The notes under the pieces are model-generated. The model was not told the origin of the DNA. It searched no databases and saw only the letters and a list, made by a program, of their open reading frames with translations. The position numbers were made by a program, and so were the translations under genes. Source: Catenulispora yoronensis (lineage in GTDB: Bacteria; Actinomycetota; Actinomycetes; Streptomycetales; Catenulisporaceae). From it: 64,000 nucleotides of DNA. Below, piece by piece: positions 1-8,877 of the stretch (the first letter of the stretch is position 1; every line of letters begins with the position of its first letter). Location of the stretch: positions 1 to 64,000 of the forward strand of contig NZ_BAAAQN010000012.1 of the NCBI RefSeq assembly GCF_039531695.1, given 5' to 3'.

Positions 1-777
1 GGCCCGCTGCCGGCCGGCGTGCGCGACCCGGTCACCGCCGCCCGCGGCGCGGCCAGCGTGGCCACGCTCACCGGCCGTCCGATCGGCCTGGCGCTGACCG
101 CCTCCACCGGCCTGGTGGTCGTCGACTGGCACGGCCGCCCGCGCACCGACCCGGCCACCGTGCTGGCCGAGTCGCTGACCATCCTCGGCCCGCTGACCCG
201 CGGCGAGAAGGTCAGCTTCCAGGGCGTCTCGGTCCGCTCTCGCGGCTTCAGCTCCCGCCTGGACGCCTCCCGCGCCTCCCTGACCGTCCTCGCCTTCGGG
301 ATCGAGGCCAGCGAGGTGGCCGTGGGCCGCGCCGACCGGGTGGCGGTGCCGCTGGCCACCGTCGAGCACGCGGCCCGGATCAAGGCCCGGCTGGCGCTGA
401 CCGCCGACCGGCTGAACCGCGCGGTGCCGCGGCTGGCCGTGTTCCTGCCGACCGTCGTGGACCCCGACGCGGGCTCCCTGGACTGGATACGGCGCTCGCT
501 GCTGCCCTATCTGGACGCCGACGGCTTCGGCCGGATGTTCGCCGAGGCCGGGCACGGCGAGCTGGTGGACCTGGCTCGCAGCGGGGCCCACGAGCGCTCG
601 CTGATGGCCGCGATGCCGGAGGACGTCCTACGGTCCATAGCCGCGATAGGCGACCTCAACCAGGTGTGCACTGCCTTCGACGACTACCGCCACGCGGGTG
701 TCGACGAGATCGTGATGCTGCCGGAGTCTTATGACCCAGGTGTGATCGAGCACACGATCCGGGCACTAGCAAAGTAG
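1..777 (+). CDS. LLM-class flavin-dependent oxidoreductase, 3' part
   Basis: The frame is open from the first base of the window, so the true start lies upstream and only the C-terminal 258 residues are present. The product looks like a luciferase-like (bacterial luciferase/F420-type) TIM-barrel monooxygenase. Late-barrel elements are recognisable, including an LTGRPIGLAL-type strand and the C-terminal stretch AGVDEIVMLPE followed by a helix ending at IRALAK. The substrate cannot be told. It ends 131 bp before the carboxylase gene on the same strand, with its own spacer. An internal GTG at 19 is in frame but is unlikely to be the start, because coding character continues upstream of it. Confidence 0.8.
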   Translation, partial: GPLPAGVRDPVTAARGAASVATLTGRPIGLALTASTGLVVVDWHGRPRTDPATVLAESLTILGPLTRGEKVSFQGVSVRSRGFSSRLDASRASLTVLAFGIEASEVAVGRADRVAVPLATVEHAARIKARLALTADRLNRAVPRLAVFLPTVVDPDAGSLDWIRRSLLPYLDADGFGRMFAEAGHGELVDLARSGAHERSLMAAMPEDVLRSIAAIGDLNQVCTAFDDYRHAGVDEIVMLPESYDPGVIEHTIRALAK

Positions 778-908
778 GGCCCGCCCGTCGCCCCCCACCG
801 CCCCTAAAGCGGAGGCGCGTTGCGCCACTGTCTTTTTTGGCAGACTCTTCTGTTGCAGCGTGTCCCACAGCACACGCTTAAAAATCAGCAACAAGGGAGT
901 TGCCACAT

Positions 909-2465
909 ATGACGGAATCAGGCGTGCCACCGCACACCCTTCCGCACCACGACCTGCCCGAGCTGACCGCGGAGATCCTGCGCGGCGGGGCGGAGAAGTA
1001 CCACGCGGCCAACGAGAAGCGCGGCAAGCTGTTCGCCCGCGAGCGGGTCGCACTGCTGGTCGACGAGGGCTCGTTCGTCGAGGACGGCCGCTTCGCCAAC
1101 GTCATGGCCGGCGACCTGCCCGCCGACGGCGTCGTCACCGGCACCGCTCGGATCGACGGCCGCCCGGTGTGCCTGATGGCCAACGACTCCACGGTCAAGG
1201 CCGGCAGCTGGGGCGCCCGCACCGTCGAGAAGATCATCCGGATTATCGAGACCGCCTACCGCACCGGCGTGCCCATGGTCTACCTGGTGGACTCCGCCGG
1301 CGCCCGGATCACCGACCAGGTGGACCTGTTCCCGGGCCGGCGCGGCGCCGGCAAGATCTTCCACACCCAGGTCCGGGCCTCCGGCTCGATCCCGCAGGTG
1401 TGCGCGCTGTTCGGGCCGAGCGCGGCCGGCGGGGCGTACATCCCGGCGTTCTGCGACGTCGTGGTGATGGTCGAGGGCAACGCCTCGATGTACCTGGGCA
1501 GCGACCGCATGGTCGAGATGGTCACCGGCGAGAAGACCACCCTGGAGGCGATGGGCGGCGCGCGGGTGCACTGCGCCGAGTCCGGCGTCGGGCACTTCCT
1601 GGTCAAGACCGAGCCCGAGGCGCTGGAGACCGTCAAGCGCTACCTGTCCTACCTGCCCTCGAACTGGCAGCAGGACGCCCCGGCCGCCGACGCGGCGGAC
1701 TCCCCGGCGAACATCGACCTGGCGAGCCTGGTCCCGGCCAGCGAGCGCCAGGCCTTCGACATGCGCCGCTTCGTCAAGGGCCTGGTCGACGCCGACTCCT
1801 TCTTCGAGATCCACGCGCTGTGGGCCAAGGAGCTCACCGTCGGCTTCGCCCGTCTGGACGGCAAGCCGGTCGGGATCGTGGCCAACAACCCGATGTTCAA
1901 GGGCGGCGTCCTGTTCGTCGACTCCGCCGACAAGGCCACCCGGTTCATCCAGCTGTGCGACGCCTTCAACGTGCCGCTGCTGTTCCTGTCCGACGTGCCC
2001 GGCTTCATGGTCGGCACCGCCGTGGAGAAGCAGGGCATCATCCGCCACGGCGCCAAGATGATCACCGCGGTCTCCGAGGCCACCGTGCCGAAGATCTGCG
2101 TGGTGGTCCGCAAGGCCTACGGCGCGGGCCTGTACGCCATGGCCGGCCCCGGCTTCGAGCCGGACGCCACGATCGCCCTGCCCACCGCCAAGATCGCCGT
2201 GATGGGCGCCGAGGCGGCGGTCAACGCCGTCTACGCCAACAAGATCGCCGCCATCGAGGACGAGGCCGAGCGGGCCGCGTTCGTCGCCGACAAGCGGGCC
2301 GAGTACGAGACCGACATCGACTTCGTACGCCTGGCCTCCGAGCTGGTGATCGACGACATCGTCGAGCCGGCCGACCTGCGCTCCAGCCTGATCGCCCGCT
2401 ACCGCGCGGCCGAGGGCAAGGACCGCTTCTTCTCCCGCCGCCGCCACGGCGTCACCCCGGTCTGA
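909..2465 (+). CDS. acyl-CoA carboxylase beta (carboxyltransferase) subunit
   Basis: A 518-residue carboxyltransferase, the usual length for AccD/MccB-type subunits, which move CO2 from carboxybiotin to an acyl-CoA. Both crotonase-fold halves are visible. The N-half has DSAGARI near residue 140 and GPSAAGGAYIP near 175. The C-half has the DVPGFMVGTAVE oxyanion-hole segment near 362 and KAYGAGLYAM near 400. ATG 909 is chosen because AAGGGAG (893-899) lies 9 bases upstream; a TTG at 900 has no ribosome-binding spacing. The acyl-CoA dehydrogenase follows after 14 bp, which suggests branched-chain acyl-CoA catabolism (methylcrotonyl-type). No biotin carboxylase subunit is in the window, so the substrate is inferred only. 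Confidence 0.93.
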   Translation: MTESGVPPHTLPHHDLPELTAEILRGGAEKYHAANEKRGKLFARERVALLVDEGSFVEDGRFANVMAGDLPADGVVTGTARIDGRPVCLMANDSTVKAGSWGARTVEKIIRIIETAYRTGVPMVYLVDSAGARITDQVDLFPGRRGAGKIFHTQVRASGSIPQVCALFGPSAAGGAYIPAFCDVVVMVEGNASMYLGSDRMVEMVTGEKTTLEAMGGARVHCAESGVGHFLVKTEPEALETVKRYLSYLPSNWQQDAPAADAADSPANIDLASLVPASERQAFDMRRFVKGLVDADSFFEIHALWAKELTVGFARLDGKPVGIVANNPMFKGGVLFVDSADKATRFIQLCDAFNVPLLFLSDVPGFMVGTAVEKQGIIRHGAKMITAVSEATVPKICVVVRKAYGAGLYAMAGPGFEPDATIALPTAKIAVMGAEAAVNAVYANKIAAIEDEAERAAFVADKRAEYETDIDFVRLASELVIDDIVEPADLRSSLIARYRAAEGKDRFFSRRRHGVTPV

Positions 2466-2479
2466 GCGGAGGAACTCCC

Positions 2480-3655
2480 ATGGATCACCGTCTGAGCGAA
2501 GAATACGAAGCCCTGCGCACCACCGTCGAGGAGTTCGCCCACGACGTCGTCGCCCCCAAGATCGGCGACTTCTACGAACGGGAAGAGTTCCCCTACGAGA
2601 TCGTGGCCCAGATGGGCCGCATGGGCCTGTTCGGCCTGCCCTTCCCCGAGGAGTACGGCGGCATGGGCGGCGACTACTTCGCCCTCTGCCTGGCCCTGGA
2701 GGAACTGGCCCGCGTCGACTCCTCCGTGGCCATCACCCTCGAAGCCGGCGTCTCCCTCGGCGCGATGCCCGTCCACCGCTTCGGCACCGAGGAGCAGAAG
2801 CGGCAGTGGCTGCCCAAGCTCTGCACCGGCGAGATGCTGGGAGCCTTCGGCCTGACCGAACCCGGCGGCGGCAGCGACGCCGGCGCCACCCGCACCACAG
2901 CCGTCCTCGACGGCGACGAGTGGGTGATCAACGGCAGCAAGGCCTTCATCACCAACTCCGGCACCGCCATCACCGGCCTGATCACCGTCACCGCCGTGAC
3001 CGGCACCCAGAGCCCGACCGAGAGCCACCCCGAAGGCCGCAAGGAGATCAGCACCATCATGATCCCCGCCGGCACCCCCGGCCTGACCGTGGCCCCGAAG
3101 TACAGCAAAGTCGGCTGGAACGCCTCCGACACCCGCGAACTCTCCTTCACCGACGTCCGCGTCCCAGCCGCCAACCTCCTCGGCCAACGCGGCCGCGGCT
3201 ACGCGAACTTCCTCCGCACCCTCGACGAAGGCCGCATCGCCATCGCCGCCCTGTCCACCGGCCTGGCCCAAGGCTGCGTCGACGAATCAGTGAAATACGC
3301 CCACGAACGCCAAGCCTTCGGCCACCCCATCGGCACCAACCAAGCAATCCAATTCAAACTCGCCGACATGCGCCTCCGCGCCCACACCTCCCGCCTGGCC
3401 TACTACGACGCAGCCAGCCGCATGCTCCAGGGCGAACCCTTCAAAGCCGAGGCCGCGATGGCAAAGCTGTACAGCTCGGAGTCCGCAGTGACCAACGCCC
3501 GCGAGGCAACGCAGATCCACGGCGGGTACGGGTTCATGAACGAGTTCCCGGTCGCGCGGATGTGGCGGGATTCGAAGATCCTGGAGATCGGGGAGGGGAC
3601 GAGTGAGGTGCAGCGGATGCTGATTGCTCGGGATATGGGGCTGCCGGACGCCTGA
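2480..3655 (+). CDS. acyl-CoA dehydrogenase (isovaleryl-CoA-type neighbourhood)
   Basis: A 391-residue FAD flavoprotein of the acyl-CoA dehydrogenase family, which makes the 2,3-enoyl-CoA. Seen in order: the helical N-domain, the flavin/substrate signature GLTEPGGGSDAG near residue 130, the beta-domain, then QIHGGYGF and the C-terminal EGTSEVQRM, whose Glu matches the usual catalytic base. It starts at ATG 2480, with GGAGG at 2469-2473. It sits 14 bp after the carboxyltransferase gene and is surely co-transcribed. A dehydrogenase followed by a carboxylase matches leucine-type breakdown. The 3' half is rich in AAC/CAA-type codons compared with its neighbours but remains coding. Confidence 0.94.
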   Translation: MDHRLSEEYEALRTTVEEFAHDVVAPKIGDFYEREEFPYEIVAQMGRMGLFGLPFPEEYGGMGGDYFALCLALEELARVDSSVAITLEAGVSLGAMPVHRFGTEEQKRQWLPKLCTGEMLGAFGLTEPGGGSDAGATRTTAVLDGDEWVINGSKAFITNSGTAITGLITVTAVTGTQSPTESHPEGRKEISTIMIPAGTPGLTVAPKYSKVGWNASDTRELSFTDVRVPAANLLGQRGRGYANFLRTLDEGRIAIAALSTGLAQGCVDESVKYAHERQAFGHPIGTNQAIQFKLADMRLRAHTSRLAYYDAASRMLQGEPFKAEAAMAKLYSSESAVTNAREATQIHGGYGFMNEFPVARMWRDSKILEIGEGTSEVQRMLIARDMGLPDA

Positions 3656-3869
3656 CGTTGGCGGACCGACTCAGGGGCGGTCTCTGAAGCTACGTTCGTC
3701 GAAGCGATAGCTGCTGGAGACTGCCCCTGCCGTTTGTTCAAGGGCCTCACACGCTCTCGTCGTAGACCCTGCCCTCGTCCCAAACACGAGACAGAATCTC
3801 GTCGACGGTCTCGTCTGCGGACTGGTTGGGGTCCGGTGTCATGTCGGCGCGGCCGTTGACGATCCGGCG

Positions 3870-4772
3870 TCATGCGCCTGCCTCCTGCCTGGCCGGCAGT
3901 TGGAAGACCTGCTGGCGGTGCCAGGTGACGTGGGTCGGGTCGAGGGGGTCGAAGCCTGGCTGCGGGCCGAGCATGGGGTGGCCGAGGAGGTCGAGGACGA
4001 TGGTCCGCGCTGAGGGCGACCGTCCTATGAAGTGTGCGGATACGGTCACGCGGTGCTGCTCGTCCAGGCCGAGGACGCCCTTGTCGAAGAGTTTGTGGTG
4101 CAGCGAGCACAGTGCGAGGCCGTTGGCGACGGTGTCCGGTCCGTCGAAGGCCCACCAGCGGACGTGGGCTGCGTCGATGCCGACCGCGGTGTTGCGGAGG
4201 AGGCCGTCGTAGCCGCAGAACGAGCACCGGTATTCGTAGGCCAGCAGGACGTCGCGGCGGAACTCTGCTGATCGCGCTCGGCGCGCCGGCAGTGGAGCGG
4301 TCGTGGAAGCCAGTTCCGCGGCTTCGAGATCGAGGCCGGCGGCCGCGCATATCTCGGCGTGCAGCGACGGCGGGAAGTTCGCGTCCAGGAGCACGCGCAC
4401 CACTTGGGCGAGCAGGTGCGGATCGGTGGCCAGCGAACGAGCGAACTCCGGATCCAGGCGACCCGCGGCGCCGCTCCGGCGTAGATCGGTCAGCCCTGGG
4501 CCGGGGCTGCCTTCGCCGTTCTCGGTCGTGACGACCCACAAGCCGTCGTTGGTCAGGTGATGGAACGGGTAGCCGGGACTCGTCGCGCGCGGCGGCCCGA
4601 ACTCGCGCAGCAAGTGGCCGAGGTCGGCCTCGATGTCGGTGAACCGGAGCGGGCCGTCACCGTCGTGCTGGAGCCGGCCGAGCGCCAGCAGGAGCAGCAG
4701 CGGCTTGTGCGGGGCCCGTTCGCCGCCCCGGCTCCATCGTCGTATGCCTTCGACCCGCCCCAGCCAGTCCAC
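3870..4772 (-). CDS. phosphorothioated-DNA-binding HNH restriction endonuclease
   Basis: A 300-residue protein with the plan of type IV enzymes that cut phosphorothioate-modified DNA (SBD-HNH, ScoMcrA/SprMcrA type). The N-terminal ~150 residues begin MDWLGRVEGIRRWSRGGE and PHKPLLLLLALGR, the sulfur-binding-domain type of start. The C-terminal half has a zinc-HNH fold: YRCSFCGYDG near 180, then DAAHVRWW, NGLALCSLHHKLFD and VLGLDE. The His of AAHV and the LHHKLFD segment fit HNH catalysis. It is divergent from the patatin gene and stands alone; no dnd sulfur-modification genes are in the window. That fits a lone defence enzyme against PT-modified incoming DNA. Family assignment is from memory of the motif set. 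Confidence 0.85.
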   Translation of the reverse strand: MDWLGRVEGIRRWSRGGERAPHKPLLLLLALGRLQHDGDGPLRFTDIEADLGHLLREFGPPRATSPGYPFHHLTNDGLWVVTTENGEGSPGPGLTDLRRSGAAGRLDPEFARSLATDPHLLAQVVRVLLDANFPPSLHAEICAAAGLDLEAAELASTTAPLPARRARSAEFRRDVLLAYEYRCSFCGYDGLLRNTAVGIDAAHVRWWAFDGPDTVANGLALCSLHHKLFDKGVLGLDEQHRVTVSAHFIGRSPSARTIVLDLLGHPMLGPQPGFDPLDPTHVTWHRQQVFQLPARQEAGA

Positions 4773-4875
4773 GGCATAACCGTAGCCTGAGCGCCTCCCC
4801 GCCGATCATGCTGGCTAGGATGCCGCCGACGGGCCCCGTCCGGACCGCCCGCGCCCGCAGCGTGAGGGAGGGGCC

Positions 4876-5943
4876 GTGAGCGGCACCGAAGCGGATCCGA
4901 CCGTGCGGCATCGGCTCTACACAGTCCTCGCCGAGCGGACGGCTTCCGGCAGCCTCCCGGGGGCGCGCGCCGACGGCCACCGCGTCGCGCTCGCGATCGA
5001 GGGCGGCGGGATGCGCGGAACGGTCTCGGCGGGGATGGCGCTCGCGGTGCACGAACTGGGCCTGCTGCCCGCCTTCGACGCCGTGTACGGGGCCTCGGCC
5101 GGAGCCATCTCGTCGACATGGCTGCTCAGCTCACGCCCGGAGGGTCTGCGGGGATGGACCGACCCGGCGTTCGCCAAGGCCCTGATCCGACGGCGCAACG
5201 TCCTGCGCGGGCGCCCGCTGGTGGATGTCCGGCAGCTGGTGGAGGTGGTCTACCGCCAGGTGTTCCCGCTGGACTTCGCCTCGGTCCTGGCCAACCCGAT
5301 CGAGCTGCACCCGCTGGCTACTGACGTTCTCACCGGCGAGGCGACCGACCTGCACGCCGAACTCGTCGACGAGGCGACGCTCCGCCTCGCGATGCGCGCC
5401 AGCGCCGCACTGCCGCTTTTGGCCGGCGGCCCGGTCACCGTCGGCGGCCGACGGTACTTCGACGCCGGCGTCGCCGAGTCGATCCCGTTCCGCCAGGCGC
5501 TGCGGGACGGAGCCACCCACGTCCTGGTCCTGCGCTCCCGCCGCCGCAGCGACAGCGACAGCAACCGCGACAACAACAACAGCAACAACAGCAACAGCAG
5601 CAACGACAACCGCGACAGCGACGGCGCCACCAACCACCACGTCCCCTCACGCGGCACTCGCCTGGTCGCGAACCTGGGCCTGCGCCCCCACACCCCCCAG
5701 CTGCGCGCCGCCTTCCTGGCCCGAGACACCCGCCTCGCCGAGGACGACCGCCTCCTGACCCACCACGACCGCGACGCCGACCCCACCGCTCCCGCGATCC
5801 TGTCGATCCGCCCACCCGACGACTCGCCCTACGTGAGCCGCCTGGAATCCGGCGGCGACCTGCTGCACACCGCGTTCGAAACAGGCCGCGAGACAGCCAG
5901 GGCGCTGATGTCGGGGGCGCTGAAGCAGCAGTCAGAGGGCTGA
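4876..5943 (+). CDS. patatin-like phospholipase family protein
   Basis: A 355-residue patatin-fold acyl hydrolase. The oxyanion loop GGGMRG is near residue 40, the nucleophile elbow GASAG near 75, and the partner Asp lies in DAGV near 197, so the Ser-Asp dyad is complete. Residues about 220-250 are a hydrophilic Asp/Asn/Ser/Arg run encoded by AAC/AGC/GAC codons, an expansion of low GC for this genome placed inside an otherwise ordinary domain. The start is GTG 4876 with a GAGGGAGGGG ribosome-binding site. It is divergently placed from the restriction gene, with 103 bp between. The target lipid is unknown. Confidence 0.88.
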   Translation: MSGTEADPTVRHRLYTVLAERTASGSLPGARADGHRVALAIEGGGMRGTVSAGMALAVHELGLLPAFDAVYGASAGAISSTWLLSSRPEGLRGWTDPAFAKALIRRRNVLRGRPLVDVRQLVEVVYRQVFPLDFASVLANPIELHPLATDVLTGEATDLHAELVDEATLRLAMRASAALPLLAGGPVTVGGRRYFDAGVAESIPFRQALRDGATHVLVLRSRRRSDSDSNRDNNNSNNSNSSNDNRDSDGATNHHVPSRGTRLVANLGLRPHTPQLRAAFLARDTRLAEDDRLLTHHDRDADPTAPAILSIRPPDDSPYVSRLESGGDLLHTAFETGRETARALMSGALKQQSEG

Positions 5944-5947
5944 CACC

Positions 5948-6421
5948 TCACCCCCGCCGCGAACCACCCGTCAACGGCCGCACCGCCAACGGCCGCACCG
6001 CCACCCCCAACACATCCCCGGCCGGCACATACCCGAAGTGTCGCGAATCCAGGCTCCGCGGATTGTCCCCCCGCACCAGCAACCGCCCGGGCGGCACCAA
6101 CGCCCCCAGCCCCTCCACCGCGTGCATATCCGCCGGCACCGGATCCCCGGGCACCGCCGCAGCGCGCTTCACCAGCCAGCGCAGTCCTTCCTGGCGGTGT
6201 CCCGGCGGCATCCGAAAAACAACAACCTGCTCGCGCGAGATTCGCCGGGCACTCGCGCGCCGCACCAGCAGCCGATCTCCATCGGCATACGTGGGGTTCA
6301 TACTGCTGCCCGAAACGGTGATCACCGTGTACCGCCGCCGCATCACCACCAGCCCGAACGCCGCGGCGGCGGCCAGCCCAGCGGCAACCCACCCACCACC
6401 GCCCACAGCCTCAGCGATCAT
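5948..6421 (-). CDS. S26 family signal peptidase (type I, cluster-associated)
   Basis: A 157-residue single-pass membrane peptidase. One N-terminal transmembrane helix (residues 8-26) is followed by the Ser box SGSSMNPTYADGD (nucleophile in GSSM), the Lys box VKRAAAVPGD (general base) and the late box GDNPRSLDSRHFGYVP. This is the complete Ser/Lys dyad set of bacterial leader peptidases, but the protein is short. It starts 2 bp after the ABC exporter stop on the same strand, so it belongs to the peptide cluster. It probably trims the cysteine-rich product outside the cell; this role is inferred from position and from the Ala-Gly-Ala junction in the precursor. Confidence 0.9.
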   Translation of the reverse strand: MIAEAVGGGGWVAAGLAAAAAFGLVVMRRRYTVITVSGSSMNPTYADGDRLLVRRASARRISREQVVVFRMPPGHRQEGLRWLVKRAAAVPGDPVPADMHAVEGLGALVPPGRLLVRGDNPRSLDSRHFGYVPAGDVLGVAVRPLAVRPLTGGSRRG

Positions 6422-6423
6422 GA

Positions 6424-8325
6424 CTACCTCGCGCTCCCCACTGGTGTCACCGGCATAGCTGGCGCTACCGAGGTACCCGCCATTGTCGGCGTATCCCGAT
6501 AGCCCGCCGCCTGAATCGCGAACAGGCGCGCGTACTGCGAATCAGTACCCAGCAATTCCTCATGCGTACCCTGCTCAGCCACGCGCCCCTGCTCCAGCAC
6601 CACGATCACATCGGCATCGCGCAGCGCGCTGAGCCGATGCGAAATCAGCAGACTGGTACGTCCCCGCCGATGCTCCGCCAACGCCCGATGAATCTCGTGC
6701 TCGGCCTCGGCGTCCAACCCGGAGCTCGGCTCGTCCAGAATCAGTAGATCGGCATCGCGCCGCACCAGCGACCGCGCCACAGCCACTCGCTGCCACTGCC
6801 CACCGGACAACGCCAGCCCGCGTTCCCGATCAGCGTCGAAGAAGATCCGGCTGAGCAGCGTGTCGTATCCGTCCCGCAGCCCGGCCAGCGTCGCGTCGAT
6901 CCCGGCCGCCGCGGCAGCCTGCCGGATCGCCGCACGGTCGTCCAGCCGGGTCACGTCGCCGACTCCGATGTTCTCCGCGGCGGTGACGTCATAGCGGCAG
7001 AAGTCCTGGAACGTCGCGCCGATCCGACGGCGCAGGTCGACGATCGACAGCTCCCTGACATCGATCCCGTCCCACAGAATGCGCCCGCGCTCCGGCTCGT
7101 AGAACCGGCACAGCAGCTTCACCAGCGTGCTCTTGCCGGCGCCGTTGAGCCCCACCAGCCCGACGCTGCGCCCCGCCGGGATCGTCACCGACACGCCGCG
7201 CAGCGCCCACGGCGCCCCGGCGTGGTAGCGGAACCAGACGTCCTCGAAGACGATCCCCTCCCGCAGCGGCCCCACCGGCGCGCTCCCGCCGACCAGGTCC
7301 GGCCCGGCGTGCACGACCTCCAGGAAGCTCCGGAACAGCCGCAGCGTCTTCCCGGCCTGCGCCGCCTGCCCGATGATCGTCGCCAGCGCGCCCTGCACAC
7401 CCAGCACCGCGGAGGTGAACAGCGTCAGATCGCCGAGCGAGACGTGGCCCGCCGCCACCCCGCGCACCACGACGACCGTCCCGCCCGCCGCGACTGTCGC
7501 GCTCAGCAGCGACAACGCAGTCTGCACGCGCGAGCCGTGCCCCTCGACCGCGAGGTCGGCATCGGCACTCTGCCGGGCCGCGGCGAGCAGCCGGCCGTGG
7601 AACAGGTCGCCGAGACCGAACAGCCGCACCTCCTTGGCCATGGTGGCGTCGGTGAGCAGCTGCTGGAAGAAGAACCGGCGCCGCTGGGACTCCATCGTCT
7701 CCTCGGTCGTGCGTGCCCGCCGCGCGGCCAGCGCCCGCTGCGCCACCGCCGCCGGGACGGCCGTCACCAGCAGGACCAGCGCCATCGGCGGCCACACCGC
7801 CAGCAGGGTGCCGAGGAAGCCGGTGATGATGACGCCGTTGCGCGCCGTCTCGGTCAGCAGGATGTTGATATCGTGCGGCGCGGTCTGCGCCCCTTGTTCG
7901 GCCAGCCGTAGCCGGTCCTGGAACGCTGGATCCTCGAAGTACCCGATACCGGGGAAAGCGTTTACGCTGCGATAGAGCAGGTCCTGCGCCCGCAGCGCCA
8001 CGGCCCGCTGCACCCGGCGCGCCAGCTGGCCGTTCAGCTGTGTCAGCGCCACCTGGGAGCAGGTCAGCAGCGCGCCGATCACCACCAGCCAGCTCGCGCG
8101 GCCCGGATCCATGGCGCGTCCGCGCGCCAGCTCGTCGAACAGCAGCTTGCCGGTCCAGGCGCCGGCCGCCGGGATGAGGCCCATCGCGACGGTGGTCGCC
8201 AGTTCGAGCGTGGTGTCCAGCGGCGCGGCGCGCCAGCTCAGCGCCAGCGCCCGTGAACCCGCGCCGGAACCGAACCCGGGGCCGGTCCCGACCCCGGAAC
8301 CAGCCCCGGACCTCTTCAGCCTCAC
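6424..8325 (-). CDS. ABC transporter, fused permease/ATPase (peptide exporter-like)
   Basis: A 633-residue type IV ABC half-exporter. The six-helix membrane domain spans about residues 30-320 and the nucleotide-binding domain the rest. Walker A is GLNGAGKSTLVKLL, the signature LSGGQWQRVAVARSL, Walker B LLILDEPSSGLD and the H-loop LLISHRLSAL. No N-terminal C39 peptidase domain is present. The start is GTG 8325, whose GTGA overlaps the stop of the thioredoxin-like gene, which implies translational coupling. The longer open frame upstream is only a shadow of that gene. It is followed after 2 bp by the S26 peptidase. It likely exports the 79-residue peptide made at 9486-9725, by inference from context. 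Confidence 0.92.
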   Translation of the reverse strand: MRLKRSGAGSGVGTGPGFGSGAGSRALALSWRAAPLDTTLELATTVAMGLIPAAGAWTGKLLFDELARGRAMDPGRASWLVVIGALLTCSQVALTQLNGQLARRVQRAVALRAQDLLYRSVNAFPGIGYFEDPAFQDRLRLAEQGAQTAPHDINILLTETARNGVIITGFLGTLLAVWPPMALVLLVTAVPAAVAQRALAARRARTTEETMESQRRRFFFQQLLTDATMAKEVRLFGLGDLFHGRLLAAARQSADADLAVEGHGSRVQTALSLLSATVAAGGTVVVVRGVAAGHVSLGDLTLFTSAVLGVQGALATIIGQAAQAGKTLRLFRSFLEVVHAGPDLVGGSAPVGPLREGIVFEDVWFRYHAGAPWALRGVSVTIPAGRSVGLVGLNGAGKSTLVKLLCRFYEPERGRILWDGIDVRELSIVDLRRRIGATFQDFCRYDVTAAENIGVGDVTRLDDRAAIRQAAAAAGIDATLAGLRDGYDTLLSRIFFDADRERGLALSGGQWQRVAVARSLVRRDADLLILDEPSSGLDAEAEHEIHRALAEHRRGRTSLLISHRLSALRDADVIVVLEQGRVAEQGTHEELLGTDSQYARLFAIQAAGYRDTPTMAGTSVAPAMPVTPVGSAR

Positions 8326-8861
8326 CGGACCGTCGCCACCGCGACCGCGCCGATGTCCTCCCACGTCCGCCCGACGGCGGCGATCCGCCCGCCCTCGGTC
8401 CGCAGCAGCGTCGGGAAGCTGGTGACGTCGTCCAGCGCGACGCCGACCGCCCCGGCGGTCTGGGTCACCGCCACCTGCCCGAGCCCGGCGAGCGACGTCA
8501 CCAGCTCCTCGGTCTCCGGCTCGCCCTGCCCGCCGAACACGAAGAACACCGTCTTCTCCGGCGCCGACCGCGGGCGCTCCCGGAACGCCGCGATCTGCGT
8601 CTTGCACGGCGCGCAGCCCGGCATCACGCAGGCCACCGTCATCCCGTCGCCGATCGAGGCGTCGGAGATCATCGAGTCGTCCTCGGCGGCGATCAGGAAC
8701 GAGCCGATCTCCGAGCCCTGCTTCGGCAGCGTGGCCACCGGAGCCGTGCCCAGCCGCGCCTCGGTCGTGCGCAGCTTCCGGATCACCGCGAACAGCAGGA
8801 CCAGGTTCAGCCCGGTCACCACAGCCAACACCGCGACCGCCGCGGCGAGCACACCAACCAT
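8322..8861 (-). CDS. TlpA/MauD-like thioredoxin-fold protein, membrane-anchored
   Basis: A 179-residue protein with one N-terminal membrane helix (about residues 2-23) followed by a thioredoxin fold. The redox site is CVMPGCAPCKTQ near residue 95, with a CAPC pair and an extra Cys just before it. A cis-Pro segment SFPTLL lies near 155. It resembles MauD/TlpA oxidoreductases that work with MauE. ATG 8861 is preceded by AAGGGG, which overlaps the region just after the MauE stop. Its stop overlaps the exporter start by 4 bp. It probably handles cysteine oxidation or isomerisation of the cluster peptide on the outer face of the membrane. Confidence 0.87.
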   Translation of the reverse strand: MVGVLAAAVAVLAVVTGLNLVLLFAVIRKLRTTEARLGTAPVATLPKQGSEIGSFLIAAEDDSMISDASIGDGMTVACVMPGCAPCKTQIAAFRERPRSAPEKTVFFVFGGQGEPETEELVTSLAGLGQVAVTQTAGAVGVALDDVTSFPTLLRTEGGRIAAVGRTWEDIGAVAVATVR

Positions 8862-8877
8862 CGAGAAACCCCTTACC

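Noticed and set aside
860..2479. N-terminal extension of the acyl-CoA dehydrogenase frame
   Set aside because: The Arg-rich sequence is a frame-shifted shadow of the carboxyltransferase gene; the dehydrogenase starts at ATG 2480 with its own ribosome-binding site.
8326..8607. Longer N-terminus for the ABC exporter
   Set aside because: The upstream part is the thioredoxin-like gene read in another frame; GTG 8325 with a GTGA overlap is the natural start.
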